DNA of 14,281 bases from an uncultured Lachnospiraceae bacterium (lineage in GTDB: Bacteria > Bacillota > Clostridia > Lachnospirales > Lachnospiraceae). Below are positions 7,157 to 13,589 of this stretch, piece after piece. The translations under genes and the position numbers were made by a program. The stretch spans positions 1 to 14,281 of the forward strand of contig CAKRRJ010000061.1 in assembly GCA_934394615.1 (NCBI GenBank). Direction: 5' to 3'. The first letter of the stretch is position 1, and the number at the start of each line of letters is the position of its first letter. The notes beneath the pieces were generated by a model. That model saw only the letters and a list, made by a program, of their open reading frames with translations. It made no database searches and was not told the DNA's origin.

Positions 7157-8388
7157 CTGTTTTCTGTTCTCCCTGCTGTTCTTCCTGCAACTGCCCCGGT
7201 GCTCCACGCCCACTGAAGGTTGTAGCCTCCGCAGATGCCGTCCACATCGGTCAGCTCACCGACCAGAAATAACCCCTTCACCAGCTTTGACTCCGTGGTT
7301 TCCGGAGAAAGCTCTCTCGTGTCCACGCCGCCGCAGCAGACCTGCGCCTGCTCAAAGCTGTTTGTCGCCGTGACCGGAACGGTAAACTTTTTCATCTGCA
7401 TGGTAAGCGCCTCAATCTGGCTGTCCTTGATGTGGGAGCACGGCTGGTCCTGCGGGATGCCTGCCAGTTTTAACAGGACTGCAGCCAGCTTTTTGTTCAA
7501 AACACCATTTAAAAATTCCCCGGATGGACGGTAACCAAGCATCTGTTTTCTCTGTTTTAGCATAGCCCTGGTATCTTCCACATTCCTGGAGGGGAAAAGA
7601 TCCAGCACTGCCTCCACACTTCTTCCCTCATCCAGCGCGCGCGCCGCAAAACGGCTCACCTGGAAAGTCGGAATGCCGGAGATGCCATAATCCGTCAGCT
7701 GCAGCTCTCCCTCATCTGCCGCAAGCGTCTTTCCGCCGCTCACCAGGCGTACCTCTGCCTCACAGCGCACCCCGGACAGCTGCTTGAAAAACGTGCCCTT
7801 ACACCGCAGCTGGACGAGCGCGGGCAGCGGTTTGATGACCGTATGCCCGAACGCCTTTGCCAGCTCATAACCGCTGCCGTCGGATCCGGATACCGGAGCT
7901 GCCTTGGAGCCGGCTGCCAGAATCAGACAGTCCCCGCGGAAGGTTCCCTGATCACTCTCTACGGTAAACAAACCATTCTTTCCCCGAAACGCCTTGCGGA
8001 TATGGCAGGAAAGCACGGTCTGGATCCCCAGATGCTCCGTCTCAAACCGCAGCGCATCCAGAACCGAAGCTGCCTGATCGGAATTCGGGTAGATATAGCC
8101 GCCCCGGCTTTTCGTCACAACGCCGATCCCATTAAAAAAATCCAGCGTATCCCGGACAGAGAACCGGTCCAGCACTTTCATGGGAAACCACTTCTGGCTG
8201 CTGCGGTAATGTTCCGGTTCCAGGGACAGGTTGGTGATATTGCACCGCCCGTTTCCCGTGGCAAGGATTTTCTTTCCAACCCGGTCCATATGCTCCAGTA
8301 TGGTAACCTGCGCGCCCTCCCTGGCTGCCATGATGGACGCCATAAGGCCCGATGCGCCGCCGCCTATGATCAGTACCCGTTTTTTCAC
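7153..8388 (-). CDS. HI0933/YhiN-family flavoprotein (BaiN-like, 'aminoacetone oxidase family' FAD-binding protein)
   Basis: A 411-residue FAD-binding protein of the HI0933/YhiN family. The N-terminal Rossmann motif VLIIGGGASGLMASIMAA is at about 5-22, with Glu32 in the ILEH strand end. The family hallmark GKKILATGNGRCNITN follows at 38-53, and the C-terminal motif GLFLVGELTDVDGICGGYNLQWAWSTG closes the FAD domain. I chose GTG 8388 because GGAGGAA lies 5 bases upstream and the protein then starts directly with KKRVLIIGGG; an upstream TTG at 8412 has no ribosome site. A sigma-A promoter lies about 40 bp upstream, so this gene probably opens the operon that continues into COG2509, proB and proA. 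Function is undefined; relatives are annotated variously as oxidoreductases, including a bile-acid reductase (BaiN), which should not be assumed here. Confidence 0.92.
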   Translation of the reverse strand: MKKRVLIIGGGASGLMASIMAAREGAQVTILEHMDRVGKKILATGNGRCNITNLSLEPEHYRSSQKWFPMKVLDRFSVRDTLDFFNGIGVVTKSRGGYIYPNSDQAASVLDALRFETEHLGIQTVLSCHIRKAFRGKNGLFTVESDQGTFRGDCLILAAGSKAAPVSGSDGSGYELAKAFGHTVIKPLPALVQLRCKGTFFKQLSGVRCEAEVRLVSGGKTLAADEGELQLTDYGISGIPTFQVSRFAARALDEGRSVEAVLDLFPSRNVEDTRAMLKQRKQMLGYRPSGEFLNGVLNKKLAAVLLKLAGIPQDQPCSHIKDSQIEALTMQMKKFTVPVTATNSFEQAQVCCGGVDTRELSPETTESKLVKGLFLVGELTDVDGICGGYNLQWAWSTGAVAGRTAGRTENR

Positions 8389-8428
8389 GTTTCTTCCTCC
8401 GTAAGTCATCAAGTTTTACATTTCTACT

Positions 8429-8457
8429 ATTGTATCCAGTTTCCTGCTTCTTTTCAA
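8429..8457 (-). promoter_or_regulatory. Sigma-A promoter for the yhiN-COG2509-proB-proA cluster
   Basis: On the minus strand, -35 TTGAAA (8452-8457) and -10 TACAAT (8429-8434) are separated by exactly 17 bp. Five of six bases match consensus in each box. Predicted transcription start is near 8422, giving a leader of about 34 bases to the GTG at 8388 with its GGAGGAA site. A 6-bp hairpin, CTGCTT/AAGCAG (8444-8461), overlaps the -35 but has no U-run. Confidence 0.72.
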
Positions 8458-8464
8458 GCAGATT

Positions 8465-8863
8465 TTAGCTGGTGTATGACTCCAGATAATTCAACACCTC
8501 TGCCATAGACGAAAACCAGATCCCTTCCCGCAGCCTCAGCCGTTCCCCTGCCGGAAAATCCATCAGCGGAACATGAGTATACAGACAGATGGTCTTCCGG
8601 TCTTTCAAAAACACTAACAGCACGCCGTCCTCCGCCACAAGATAATATTCCTCACGCTCTGGTTCAGATGCCCTCGCCTGCACATGGCTCTGATTTGCCG
8701 CCATCTGGTCCTCCGTCACCGTCTCCGGTGCCTCTGTGCTCTCCATCTCCGTACCCTGCTCCCGGTCCGGGTACTCCATTCTCCGCCGCACCAGAAAAGC
8801 CGTCAGGATACAGAGCACACTGACTCCCAGAAACAAAAATAAACAGATCCTATACTTTTTCAT
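8465..8863 (-). CDS. Small membrane-anchored protein with BofC C-terminal-like domain
   Basis: A 132-residue protein with one N-terminal membrane segment (about residues 6-24, followed by RRR). An acidic, Glu/Thr-rich linker covers about 30-70. A compact C-terminal domain (about 71-131) runs EYYLVAEDGVLLVFLKD, then ICLYTHVPL and a terminal helix EVLNYLESYTS. By pattern this resembles the BofC C-terminal domain of clostridial small proteins: a YYL...G...V strand pair, then a P/L segment and a final helix. In B. subtilis, BofC is a forespore-side intermembrane protein that restrains SpoIVB signalling to pro-sigma-K processing. Orientation by the positive-inside rule is ambiguous, with positive charges on both flanks of the segment. 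GGAGGG lies 9 bases before the ATG; the gene is 50 bp after the DUF3048 lipoprotein gene and last in that cluster. The family assignment is tentative. Confidence 0.6.
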   Translation of the reverse strand: MKKYRICLFLFLGVSVLCILTAFLVRRRMEYPDREQGTEMESTEAPETVTEDQMAANQSHVQARASEPEREEYYLVAEDGVLLVFLKDRKTICLYTHVPLMDFPAGERLRLREGIWFSSMAEVLNYLESYTS

Positions 8864-8912
8864 GGAATTTCCCTCCAGGTATAGTATCTGCTTATTTTTT
8901 ACTTTTTATCCT

Positions 8913-10079
8913 CTATTTCCCTTCGATCTTCGCTGGCTGCATGTCGTTTGTGGTGCAGATGCAGATCCAGGTCTTGCCCGGATTTAACACGATCTCATTG
9001 CCGGACGCATCGTAATAATGTGTCACGCCAAACTCCCCGTCTTTTTTGCAGGTGATATCTTCCGCCTTTCCGCCGGAAATGTAATATCCCCAGGAATCCG
9101 CCTGCACATTGATGTTGCGGTACTCCGTGGAAGCGTAATAACCAGCCGGACAATACTGGATGATGATGTTCTTTACCGCGATCTGGCCCTCATCGCCTTT
9201 ATGCGGCGCGCCGTACTGGAAGCGGTAATACAGGCCGTCATCCTCATGGTATTCAAACCAGGGATTGTTCAGCTTGTAGCCCGGAGTTACTTTATACGCC
9301 TCACGCGCATCCGCCCCGTGCATCACAGCCTCAGTGCCCTGTCTCGCAAAGCGGAAATGGCCGTCATAATCCGCGTCGTAGTCCTGGCTGTACCCCAGCG
9401 CCTGGATGGCCTTCTGGATGCCTGTAAAGCTCGCGTAGGCGTTATGCGGGGACTTTTTGTCCTTTGAGCGGAAGTAGGCCGCGCTTCCCGATCCCTCAAT
9501 GCCGTTGATGTTGTCGATGTATTTCAGATATGGTTTTGCGAACGTGCTCTGGCCGAAATGCGCGTAGATCGCGTCAAACTCCCGCGCAAAATACACATAG
9601 TAGGTACGGCAGCTGCGCACGGAACCGATGCGCGTTAAGTCATCGTAATCCTCCATGATCGCCAGGTAGCGGTTCATGGCCGCCTCCACCGGTGCCTCGT
9701 AAACCACCCCGGCACGATTGATGCCGTACTGCGGAAGAGCCGCCTTGTCGTTGCTCATCATAATGGCGAGCGGGCGGCGGTTGCCCTGGGAAACCGGAAC
9801 CATCTCACCGGTCAGATAACTGCGGATCTTGCCGTCCTGTTCCACGCGCGGCTCCTGCTCATCCGGATCCACAGCCTCCGTGGGCGCTTCCGTCTCCGGT
9901 TCCGGCGCTTCGGTCTCGATCCGGATTGCCTCGGTCTCCTTTGTCTCTTCCGTCGCCTCGGCAATGGTATCTGCCGAAGACTCCTTTGCCCCGCAGCCTG
10001 TCAGAAACGCAGCCCCCGCTGCCAGACAGCATGCGGCAATTACCCCAAACGCATACTTCTTCCCCTTGTTTTTTCTCAT
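8913..10079 (-). CDS. DUF3048 (YerB-like) lipoprotein
   Basis: A 388-residue secreted lipoprotein. Lys/Arg residues at 2-8, a hydrophobic stretch and the lipobox LTGC with Cys29 indicate lipid anchoring outside the membrane. A Glu/Thr/Pro-rich spacer spans about 30-80. The DUF3048 domain follows, recognisable by RPLAIMMSNDKAALPQYGINRAGVVYEA-type sequence near 104-131, then IGSVRSCRTYYVYFAREFDAIYAHFG and SPHNAYASF. A second, C-terminal DUF3048-like part (residues ~240-388) contains FEYHEDDGLYYRFQYG and ends with a KTWICICTTND strand. B. subtilis YerB is a putative lipoprotein with no established biochemical role. The ATG overlaps the ybeY stop as ATGA, so it is translationally linked to an rRNA maturation gene, an arrangement with no obvious functional reason. 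Confidence 0.88.
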   Translation of the reverse strand: MRKNKGKKYAFGVIAACCLAAGAAFLTGCGAKESSADTIAEATEETKETEAIRIETEAPEPETEAPTEAVDPDEQEPRVEQDGKIRSYLTGEMVPVSQGNRRPLAIMMSNDKAALPQYGINRAGVVYEAPVEAAMNRYLAIMEDYDDLTRIGSVRSCRTYYVYFAREFDAIYAHFGQSTFAKPYLKYIDNINGIEGSGSAAYFRSKDKKSPHNAYASFTGIQKAIQALGYSQDYDADYDGHFRFARQGTEAVMHGADAREAYKVTPGYKLNNPWFEYHEDDGLYYRFQYGAPHKGDEGQIAVKNIIIQYCPAGYYASTEYRNINVQADSWGYYISGGKAEDITCKKDGEFGVTHYYDASGNEIVLNPGKTWICICTTNDMQPAKIEGK

Positions 10080-10573
10080 CTATGGTAGCCCTCTCCTGCC
10101 AGGATCTCTCTCTGTCTGGTTTCCATTACCTCACGCTCCGCGTCTTCCATATGGTCATAGCCGCATAAGTGGAGCATGCTGTGCGCGATCAGAAATGCCA
10201 GTTCGCGTTCTCTGGAATGACCATATTTTTCCGCCTGCTCAATGACCTTTTCCACGGAAACGATGATGTCCCCCAGAATGAGCTCCCCGGTCTCCGGATT
10301 AAAGTAATCCTCCACAGCCTCCTCCACATGGCTGAAATCGGATTCCTTCTCAAAATCGATCATCGGGAAGGATAATACATCCGTCGGCCGGTCGATCTGC
10401 CGGTAATCACGGTTAATCTCCTGGATCGCGTCGTTGTCGGTCAGGATCAGGTTTACCTCTGCCTCATAAGGACATTTCTCGTAATCAAGCGCCGCCGGGA
10501 TGATGTCGTTTGCCACCTTCTCGTAATCCACATCCAGGGGCTTGTCTGTCTCGTATTCAATATTGATCGTCAT
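10076..10573 (-). CDS. ybeY: Endoribonuclease YbeY (rRNA maturation factor, YqfG)
   Basis: YbeY is a zinc-dependent single-strand endoribonuclease involved in 16S rRNA 3'-end maturation and ribosome quality control. The 165-residue protein carries the metal-binding HSMLHLCGYDH motif with His131, His135 and His141, matching the family HX3HX5H. The upstream YRQIDRPTDVLSFPM (about 58-71) and LILGDIIVS (98-106) segments are also characteristic. AAGGCGG, a weaker Shine-Dalgarno, lies 8 bases before the ATG, and the gene starts 16 bp after phoH. The 3' end overlaps the lipoprotein gene by four bases. In B. subtilis a 7TM-HD hydrolase (yqfF/pgpH) separates phoH and ybeY; it is absent here. Confidence 0.96.
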   Translation of the reverse strand: MTINIEYETDKPLDVDYEKVANDIIPAALDYEKCPYEAEVNLILTDNDAIQEINRDYRQIDRPTDVLSFPMIDFEKESDFSHVEEAVEDYFNPETGELILGDIIVSVEKVIEQAEKYGHSRERELAFLIAHSMLHLCGYDHMEDAEREVMETRQREILAGEGYHR

Positions 10574-10589
10574 GGTATCTTCCGCCTTT

Positions 10590-11618
10590 CTATCTGTGAT
10601 ACTTAAATTCCTTCAGCCGGTGCGTTTTCTCTTTCGCATCCTTTCCAGGCTGCTTTGCCGGGTTCTTCTTCTCATAATCGTCGTACGCCTGCACGATCTT
10701 CTGAACCAGCGGATGACGCACCACGTCATTGCTCGTCAGGTTGCAGAAACCGATGTCGTCGATCTTTCCAAGCACTTTCATGGCTACATCCAGTCCGGAT
10801 ACCGCGCCGCTCGGCAGATCCTTCTGCGTCTTGTCGCCGGTGATGATGACCTTGGAGCCGAAACCGATACGGGTTAAAAACATCTTCATCTGCGCCGGTG
10901 TCGTGTTCTGCGCCTCATCGAGGATGATGTAGGCATTGTCGAGGGTGCGGCCGCGCATGTAGGCAAGCGGAGCCACCTCGATCAGCCCCTTTTCCTGGTT
11001 GTGCAGAAAGCTCTCCGCACCCATGATCTGGTACAGCGCGTCGTAGAGCGGACGCAGGTAAGGGTCGATCTTGCTCTGGAGATCGCCCGGCAGAAAGCCC
11101 AGCTTCTCGCCCGCCTCAATGGCCGGACGAGTCAGAATGATGCGGTTCACATCGCCGTTTTTAAAAGCGGAAATAGCCATAGCCATGGCAAGGTAGGTTT
11201 TTCCGGTTCCGGCCGGTCCGATACCGAACACGATCATCTTCTTGCGGATGGTATCTACATACTGCTTCTGGCCCACTGTCTTCGGTTTTACCGGTTTTCC
11301 GTTGATGGTCCGGCAGATGATGTCCTTGTCGATCTCCAAGATGGCATCGTCTGATTCCGTAAAGCACAGAGACAGGGCATAGTCCACGTTCTGCTCCGTG
11401 ATGGCATTGCCGCGCTTTGACAGCTCAACCAGATTATTGAATACACTCTTTGCCCGGCGGATCATAAGTTCCGGCCCGATCAGTTTAATGGCTCCGTCCC
11501 TTGCTACAATGGTGACGTGCAGGGTCCGCTCAATTTTCTTTAAATAGCTGTCAAACTGGCCGCATACGTTTTTCTCATGCTCCGCTGGAATATCAATTAT
11601 TGTTTCGATCACACTCAT
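10590..11618 (-). CDS. PhoH-family ATPase (YbeZ/PhoL-like)
   Basis: A 342-residue PhoH-like P-loop ATPase. An N-terminal region of about 110 residues with KH/R3H-type character (KLIGPELMIRRAKSVFNNL) precedes the ATPase core. Walker A is GPAGTGKT at 134-141; Walker B is YIILDEAQN at 230-238; VIITGDKTQKDLP at about 257-269 and the RHPLV arginine motif at 301-305 complete the site. YbeZ/PhoH proteins neighbour and functionally associate with YbeY in many bacteria and are thought to act in RNA metabolism as nucleases or helicases; the precise activity here is inferred. The ATG overlaps the yqfD stop (ATGA), so it is translationally coupled to a sporulation gene. The Lys-rich C-terminal tail (about 315-342) may contact RNA. 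Confidence 0.95.
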   Translation of the reverse strand: MSVIETIIDIPAEHEKNVCGQFDSYLKKIERTLHVTIVARDGAIKLIGPELMIRRAKSVFNNLVELSKRGNAITEQNVDYALSLCFTESDDAILEIDKDIICRTINGKPVKPKTVGQKQYVDTIRKKMIVFGIGPAGTGKTYLAMAMAISAFKNGDVNRIILTRPAIEAGEKLGFLPGDLQSKIDPYLRPLYDALYQIMGAESFLHNQEKGLIEVAPLAYMRGRTLDNAYIILDEAQNTTPAQMKMFLTRIGFGSKVIITGDKTQKDLPSGAVSGLDVAMKVLGKIDDIGFCNLTSNDVVRHPLVQKIVQAYDDYEKKNPAKQPGKDAKEKTHRLKEFKYHR

Positions 11619-12832
11619 TCTGTAATATCTGCTCCTTCGTTCTGGTCAAGATTCTGTCCGGTTCCGACTGGCTCCTCCACCGTGATGGTTCCCCGGATCG
11701 TCCAGCCGGTACTGTTATCTAATATTTTAACATCATTTTCCATTATTTGTACCCCTTTTTGCATTAAATTTTGCAATTTTCTTTCATGAAGCGTTTTTGT
11801 CAGAGCATCCAGCTCAATTTTTGTCCGTTTTCTCTCGAAATTGTCATATTCCCTGGCTGTCAGCCGTTCCACCCAGACCGGGAGATAAAAATCTTCAAAT
11901 AAAACTGCCTGGTGAAAACGGCCCTGTACCTCCCAGTGCTTTCCCTCCGTGAGCGGAAGCATCGCCAGAACATCCAACGCCCCGATTCGCAGACGAACTC
12001 CTGTCCGTCTCTTTCCCGTATAACTGCGCGCGGTCTGAAAACGGGGCACTTCTTCGGTATAGGTTTCTGTCGTCCGCAGGCGGATATCCGCATCTGCCCG
12101 AACCGTAAGCGTCTGTACAACCTCACCGGAATCATCGGTAATGGGGATCCGCCCGTCTACCAGAAGCTGTCCCGCCTCCACCTCATCTCCCGGCTGCACA
12201 GCCGCCTTCCCCGCGCGTACGATCAGGGATGTGACTGTGCCCGCTTTTTCCGAAATGAGGCTTCGCGGTGTATCATCCTTTTGCTGGATTCCGCCTGCTG
12301 TCGCGTTTTCACGCACCCGGATCTGGAGCCTGGTTCCCGCCACATGCGCCGATACCCAGACAATCCGGTCACACCGGCTGCGGAGTTCTTCTTCGATTTT
12401 ATCGCAGTCCACCCCGGACTTTTTCATTCCGCAGCAGATTCCGATCTCCTTTAGCTCACGCAGCAGCACATCATCCGTAAAATACAGATTTCCGGCAAAA
12501 CTGATGTTCCAGATAAAACCGGACAGAAAAAACAGCAGCAGAAAAAAAGACAGCAGACCTGCCGCAAACAGTTTGCGTTTCCGGCTGCGGTACAAAAAAA
12601 AGGGCAGCCCCAGCTTTTCCTGAATGCGCACCCTCACTCCGGCCTTCCGCGCAAAGGGGCGGATCCGGTAAAAATCCGGCAAAAGGATCGAACCTGCGTA
12701 ACGTTCCTCATCCCGGCACAGATCAAATAAACAGATCCCGCTGCTCCGGCACAGGTTCAGGAAGCGCTCCGGCGAACCGCCTGTGATCCGCACCCTCACA
12801 TATCCGGTGTAAAGCTGCCACAGTCTGCGCAT
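11615..12832 (-). CDS. yqfD: Sporulation protein YqfD
   Basis: A 405-residue YqfD-family membrane protein. The N-terminal part (MRRLWQLYTGYVRVRITGG... ERFLNLC) is typical of the family. One strongly hydrophobic segment at about 89-108, preceded by the basic YRSRKRK, gives N-in topology. The rest (about 110-405) is extracytoplasmic, with an ISFAGNLYFTDDVLLRELKEIGI POTRA-like element and a barrel-like region VEAGQLLVDGRIPI. In B. subtilis, yqfD is in the mother-cell sigma-E regulon and needed for efficient sporulation, with no known enzymatic role. I chose ATG 12832: a GCAGGGGG ribosome site is 8 bases upstream and the protein then begins at the conserved N-terminus. A longer frame to 12886 would run through the repeat remnant and is unlikely. 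It overlaps phoH by four bases. Confidence 0.92.
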   Translation of the reverse strand: MRRLWQLYTGYVRVRITGGSPERFLNLCRSSGICLFDLCRDEERYAGSILLPDFYRIRPFARKAGVRVRIQEKLGLPFFLYRSRKRKLFAAGLLSFFLLLFFLSGFIWNISFAGNLYFTDDVLLRELKEIGICCGMKKSGVDCDKIEEELRSRCDRIVWVSAHVAGTRLQIRVRENATAGGIQQKDDTPRSLISEKAGTVTSLIVRAGKAAVQPGDEVEAGQLLVDGRIPITDDSGEVVQTLTVRADADIRLRTTETYTEEVPRFQTARSYTGKRRTGVRLRIGALDVLAMLPLTEGKHWEVQGRFHQAVLFEDFYLPVWVERLTAREYDNFERKRTKIELDALTKTLHERKLQNLMQKGVQIMENDVKILDNSTGWTIRGTITVEEPVGTGQNLDQNEGADITE

Positions 12833-12853
12833 ATGCCTGCCCCCTGCACTTGT

Positions 12854-12889
12854 TTTATCACTGTTCACGCGCTGTGCAAACAGCAACGG
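12854..12889. repeat. Partial copy of one end of the palindromic element found upstream of miaB
   Basis: Positions 12860-12889 match 1582-1611 at 28 of 30 bases in the same orientation. Extending the match out to 12854/1576 gives 32 of 36. The copy keeps a small perfect hairpin, GCTGT-GCAA-ACAGC (12871-12884). Both copies end shortly before a minus-strand start codon: miaB at 1562 and yqfD at 12832. The internal hairpins and the other terminal repeat are not present here, so this is a decayed or solo end. Confidence 0.66.
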
Positions 12890-12907
12890 TTCTTCCCTTT
12901 CCCTGTG

Positions 12908-13177
12908 TCAGTCGCAAAACTCCATGCTCTGGATCTGCCCGGATATCTTCATGGAATCCTGGTCATAATACTCGATTTTCAGCCTGCGCCCGCAGATCTG
13001 AAGCCTGCAGTCTTTCGCCTGGAGACGGATGCAGTTCTCCTCAAACAGAAGGATCCTGCGGTAATTTTCCACCGTCACGCTGCACCGGCCGCAAAATGAC
13101 AAAAGCACCTCCCCAAGCACCACATCACCCGGAAGTTTCAGATTTTCTGCCGCCGACTGCTTCGCATGCTCAAACAA
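12908..13177 (-). CDS. yqfC: Sporulation protein YqfC (YabP/YqfC family)
   Basis: An 89-residue YabP/YqfC family protein. The sequence is a run of short strands: LPGDVVLGEVLLSFCG, CSVTVENYRRILLFEENCIRL and LQICGRRLKIEYYDQDSMKISGQI, ending with SMEF. This strand repeat and the E-N-Y-R-x-I-L pattern are typical. It has no signal peptide or transmembrane segment. The start is TTG 13177, supported by AAAGGAG about 8 bases upstream; no in-frame ATG fits. The length is close to the B. subtilis protein. YqfC and YqfD are neighbours throughout spore formers and mother-cell expressed in B. subtilis. The gap to yqfD is 75 bp and holds a repeat remnant. Its molecular role is not known. Confidence 0.92.
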   Translation of the reverse strand: MFEHAKQSAAENLKLPGDVVLGEVLLSFCGRCSVTVENYRRILLFEENCIRLQAKDCRLQICGRRLKIEYYDQDSMKISGQIQSMEFCD

Positions 13178-13268
13178 GATTCCTGCTCCTTTCCGGCAAA
13201 GTGCCCTGTCCGCACAGGCAAAGGATCTGTTTCTGCATCGCTTCCTTGCAACGGTTCAGCACTTTCAC
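13170..13268 (-). CDS. Possible 32-codon upstream ORF of yqfC (hypothetical)
   Basis: A GTG at 13268 opens a 32-residue frame beginning (M)KVLNRCKEAMQKQ, followed by LCLCGQGTLPE, and ending at TGA 13170-13172. Its stop lies 5 bases inside yqfC, so the ORF overlaps the yqfC TTG start by 8 bases. AAGGAAGG precedes the GTG by about 10 bases. The arrangement would allow translational coupling. I do not recognise the product, and a frame this short can arise by chance. If the promoter candidate immediately upstream is right, its transcript would start close to or within the ribosome site, which weakens the case. Confidence 0.25.
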   Translation of the reverse strand: MKVLNRCKEAMQKQILCLCGQGTLPERSRNLV

Positions 13269-13289
13269 AGCTGTGTTTCCTTCCTTAAA

Positions 13290-13318
13290 AAGGTATGAAA
13301 AAATCCCTGGTCATAGAC
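13290..13318 (-). promoter_or_regulatory. Weak candidate sigma-E promoter for the yqfC-yqfD cluster
   Basis: On the minus strand CATACCTT (13290-13297) matches 7 of 8 bases of the Bacillus sigma-E -10 (CATACAHT). Fourteen bases upstream is GTCTATG (13312-13318), a poor 4 of 7 match to the -35 (KMATATT). Known: B. subtilis yqfC/yqfD are in the sigma-E regulon. The site lies within and just after the rpsU terminator. No better sigma-A promoter is apparent between the terminator and yqfC. Confidence 0.3.
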
Positions 13319-13326
13319 CAGGGATT
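13298..13326 (-). terminator. Intrinsic terminator of rpsU
   Basis: A perfect 10-bp stem, ATCCCTGGTC (13303-13312) with GACCAGGGAT (13316-13325) and a 3-base loop, is followed on the minus strand by TTTTTT (13298-13303, sharing one base with the stem). It begins about 11 bases after the rpsU stop. No U-run is present on the plus strand, so it is directional. It separates rpsU from the yqf cluster. Confidence 0.93.
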
Positions 13327-13336
13327 CCAGAAATAC

Positions 13337-13513
13337 TTAATTAAATTTGCGTTTTCTTGCAGCTTCAGACTTTTTCTTGCGTCTTACGCTTGGTTTCTCG
13401 TAATGCTCTCTCTTACGAATCTCCTGCTGAATACCAGCCTTTGCGCAGTTTCTTTTGAATCTGCGTAATGCGCTGTCCAGACTCTCGTTCTCTTTAACGA
13501 TAACGTTTGACAT
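13337..13513 (-). CDS. rpsU: 30S ribosomal protein S21
   Basis: A 58-residue basic protein with the S21 pattern: [20 protein letters not shown] at the N-terminus, then [18 protein letters not shown] and the Lys/Arg-rich tail [16 protein letters not shown]21 joins the 30S subunit near the 16S rRNA 3' end and anti-Shine-Dalgarno region and aids initiation. The length fits the Firmicutes protein. Two ribosome-site-like runs precede the ATG: GGAGGGAGG (13527-13535), rather distant, and AGGTG (13520-13524), about 6 bases away. The gene has its own promoter and terminator and so is monocistronic. In Bacillus rpsU is followed by yqeY; that gene is absent between rpsU and yqfC here. Confidence 0.97.
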   Translation of the reverse strand: MSNVIVKENESLDSALRRFKRNCAKAGIQQEIRKREHYEKPSVRRKKKSEAARKRKFN

Positions 13514-13534
13514 AGCTCACACCTAACCTCCCTC

Positions 13535-13563
13535 CAGTTGTGTACTTGTGCATAATACAACTG
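13535..13563 (-). promoter_or_regulatory. Leader hairpin directly upstream of the rpsU ribosome site
   Basis: A perfect 7-bp inverted repeat, CAGTTGT (13535-13541) with ACAACTG (13557-13563), lies in the roughly 70-base predicted leader, and its 3' arm abuts the GGAGGGAGG run. The 15-base loop contains no clear sub-structure. Placement suggests a role in translation initiation or mRNA stability; I do not recognise it as a known ribosomal-protein leader class. Confidence 0.45.
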
Positions 13564-13589
13564 TTTGGGTATTTTATAGCACTGGTATG

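Noticed and set aside
7157..7213. Upstream extension of the COG2509 flavoprotein to 7213
   Set aside because: The added residues (basic, Arg/Ser-rich) are reading through the end of the preceding gene; ATG 7156 makes an ATGA overlap and fits the family N-terminus.
8444..8461. CTGCTT/AAGCAG hairpin as terminator of the BofC-like gene
   Set aside because: The stem is only 6 bp and no U-run follows on the minus strand. It overlaps a good -35 box, so I treat it as incidental.
12833..12886. Upstream extension of yqfD to 12886
   Set aside because: It would translate the repeat remnant and has no ribosome site. ATG 12832 has GCAGGGGG at good spacing and starts at the conserved N-terminus.
13248..13257. 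GCAACGGTTC shared with 12884-12893 as a third repeat copy
   Set aside because: Only 10 bases match and flanks differ completely, so chance is likely.
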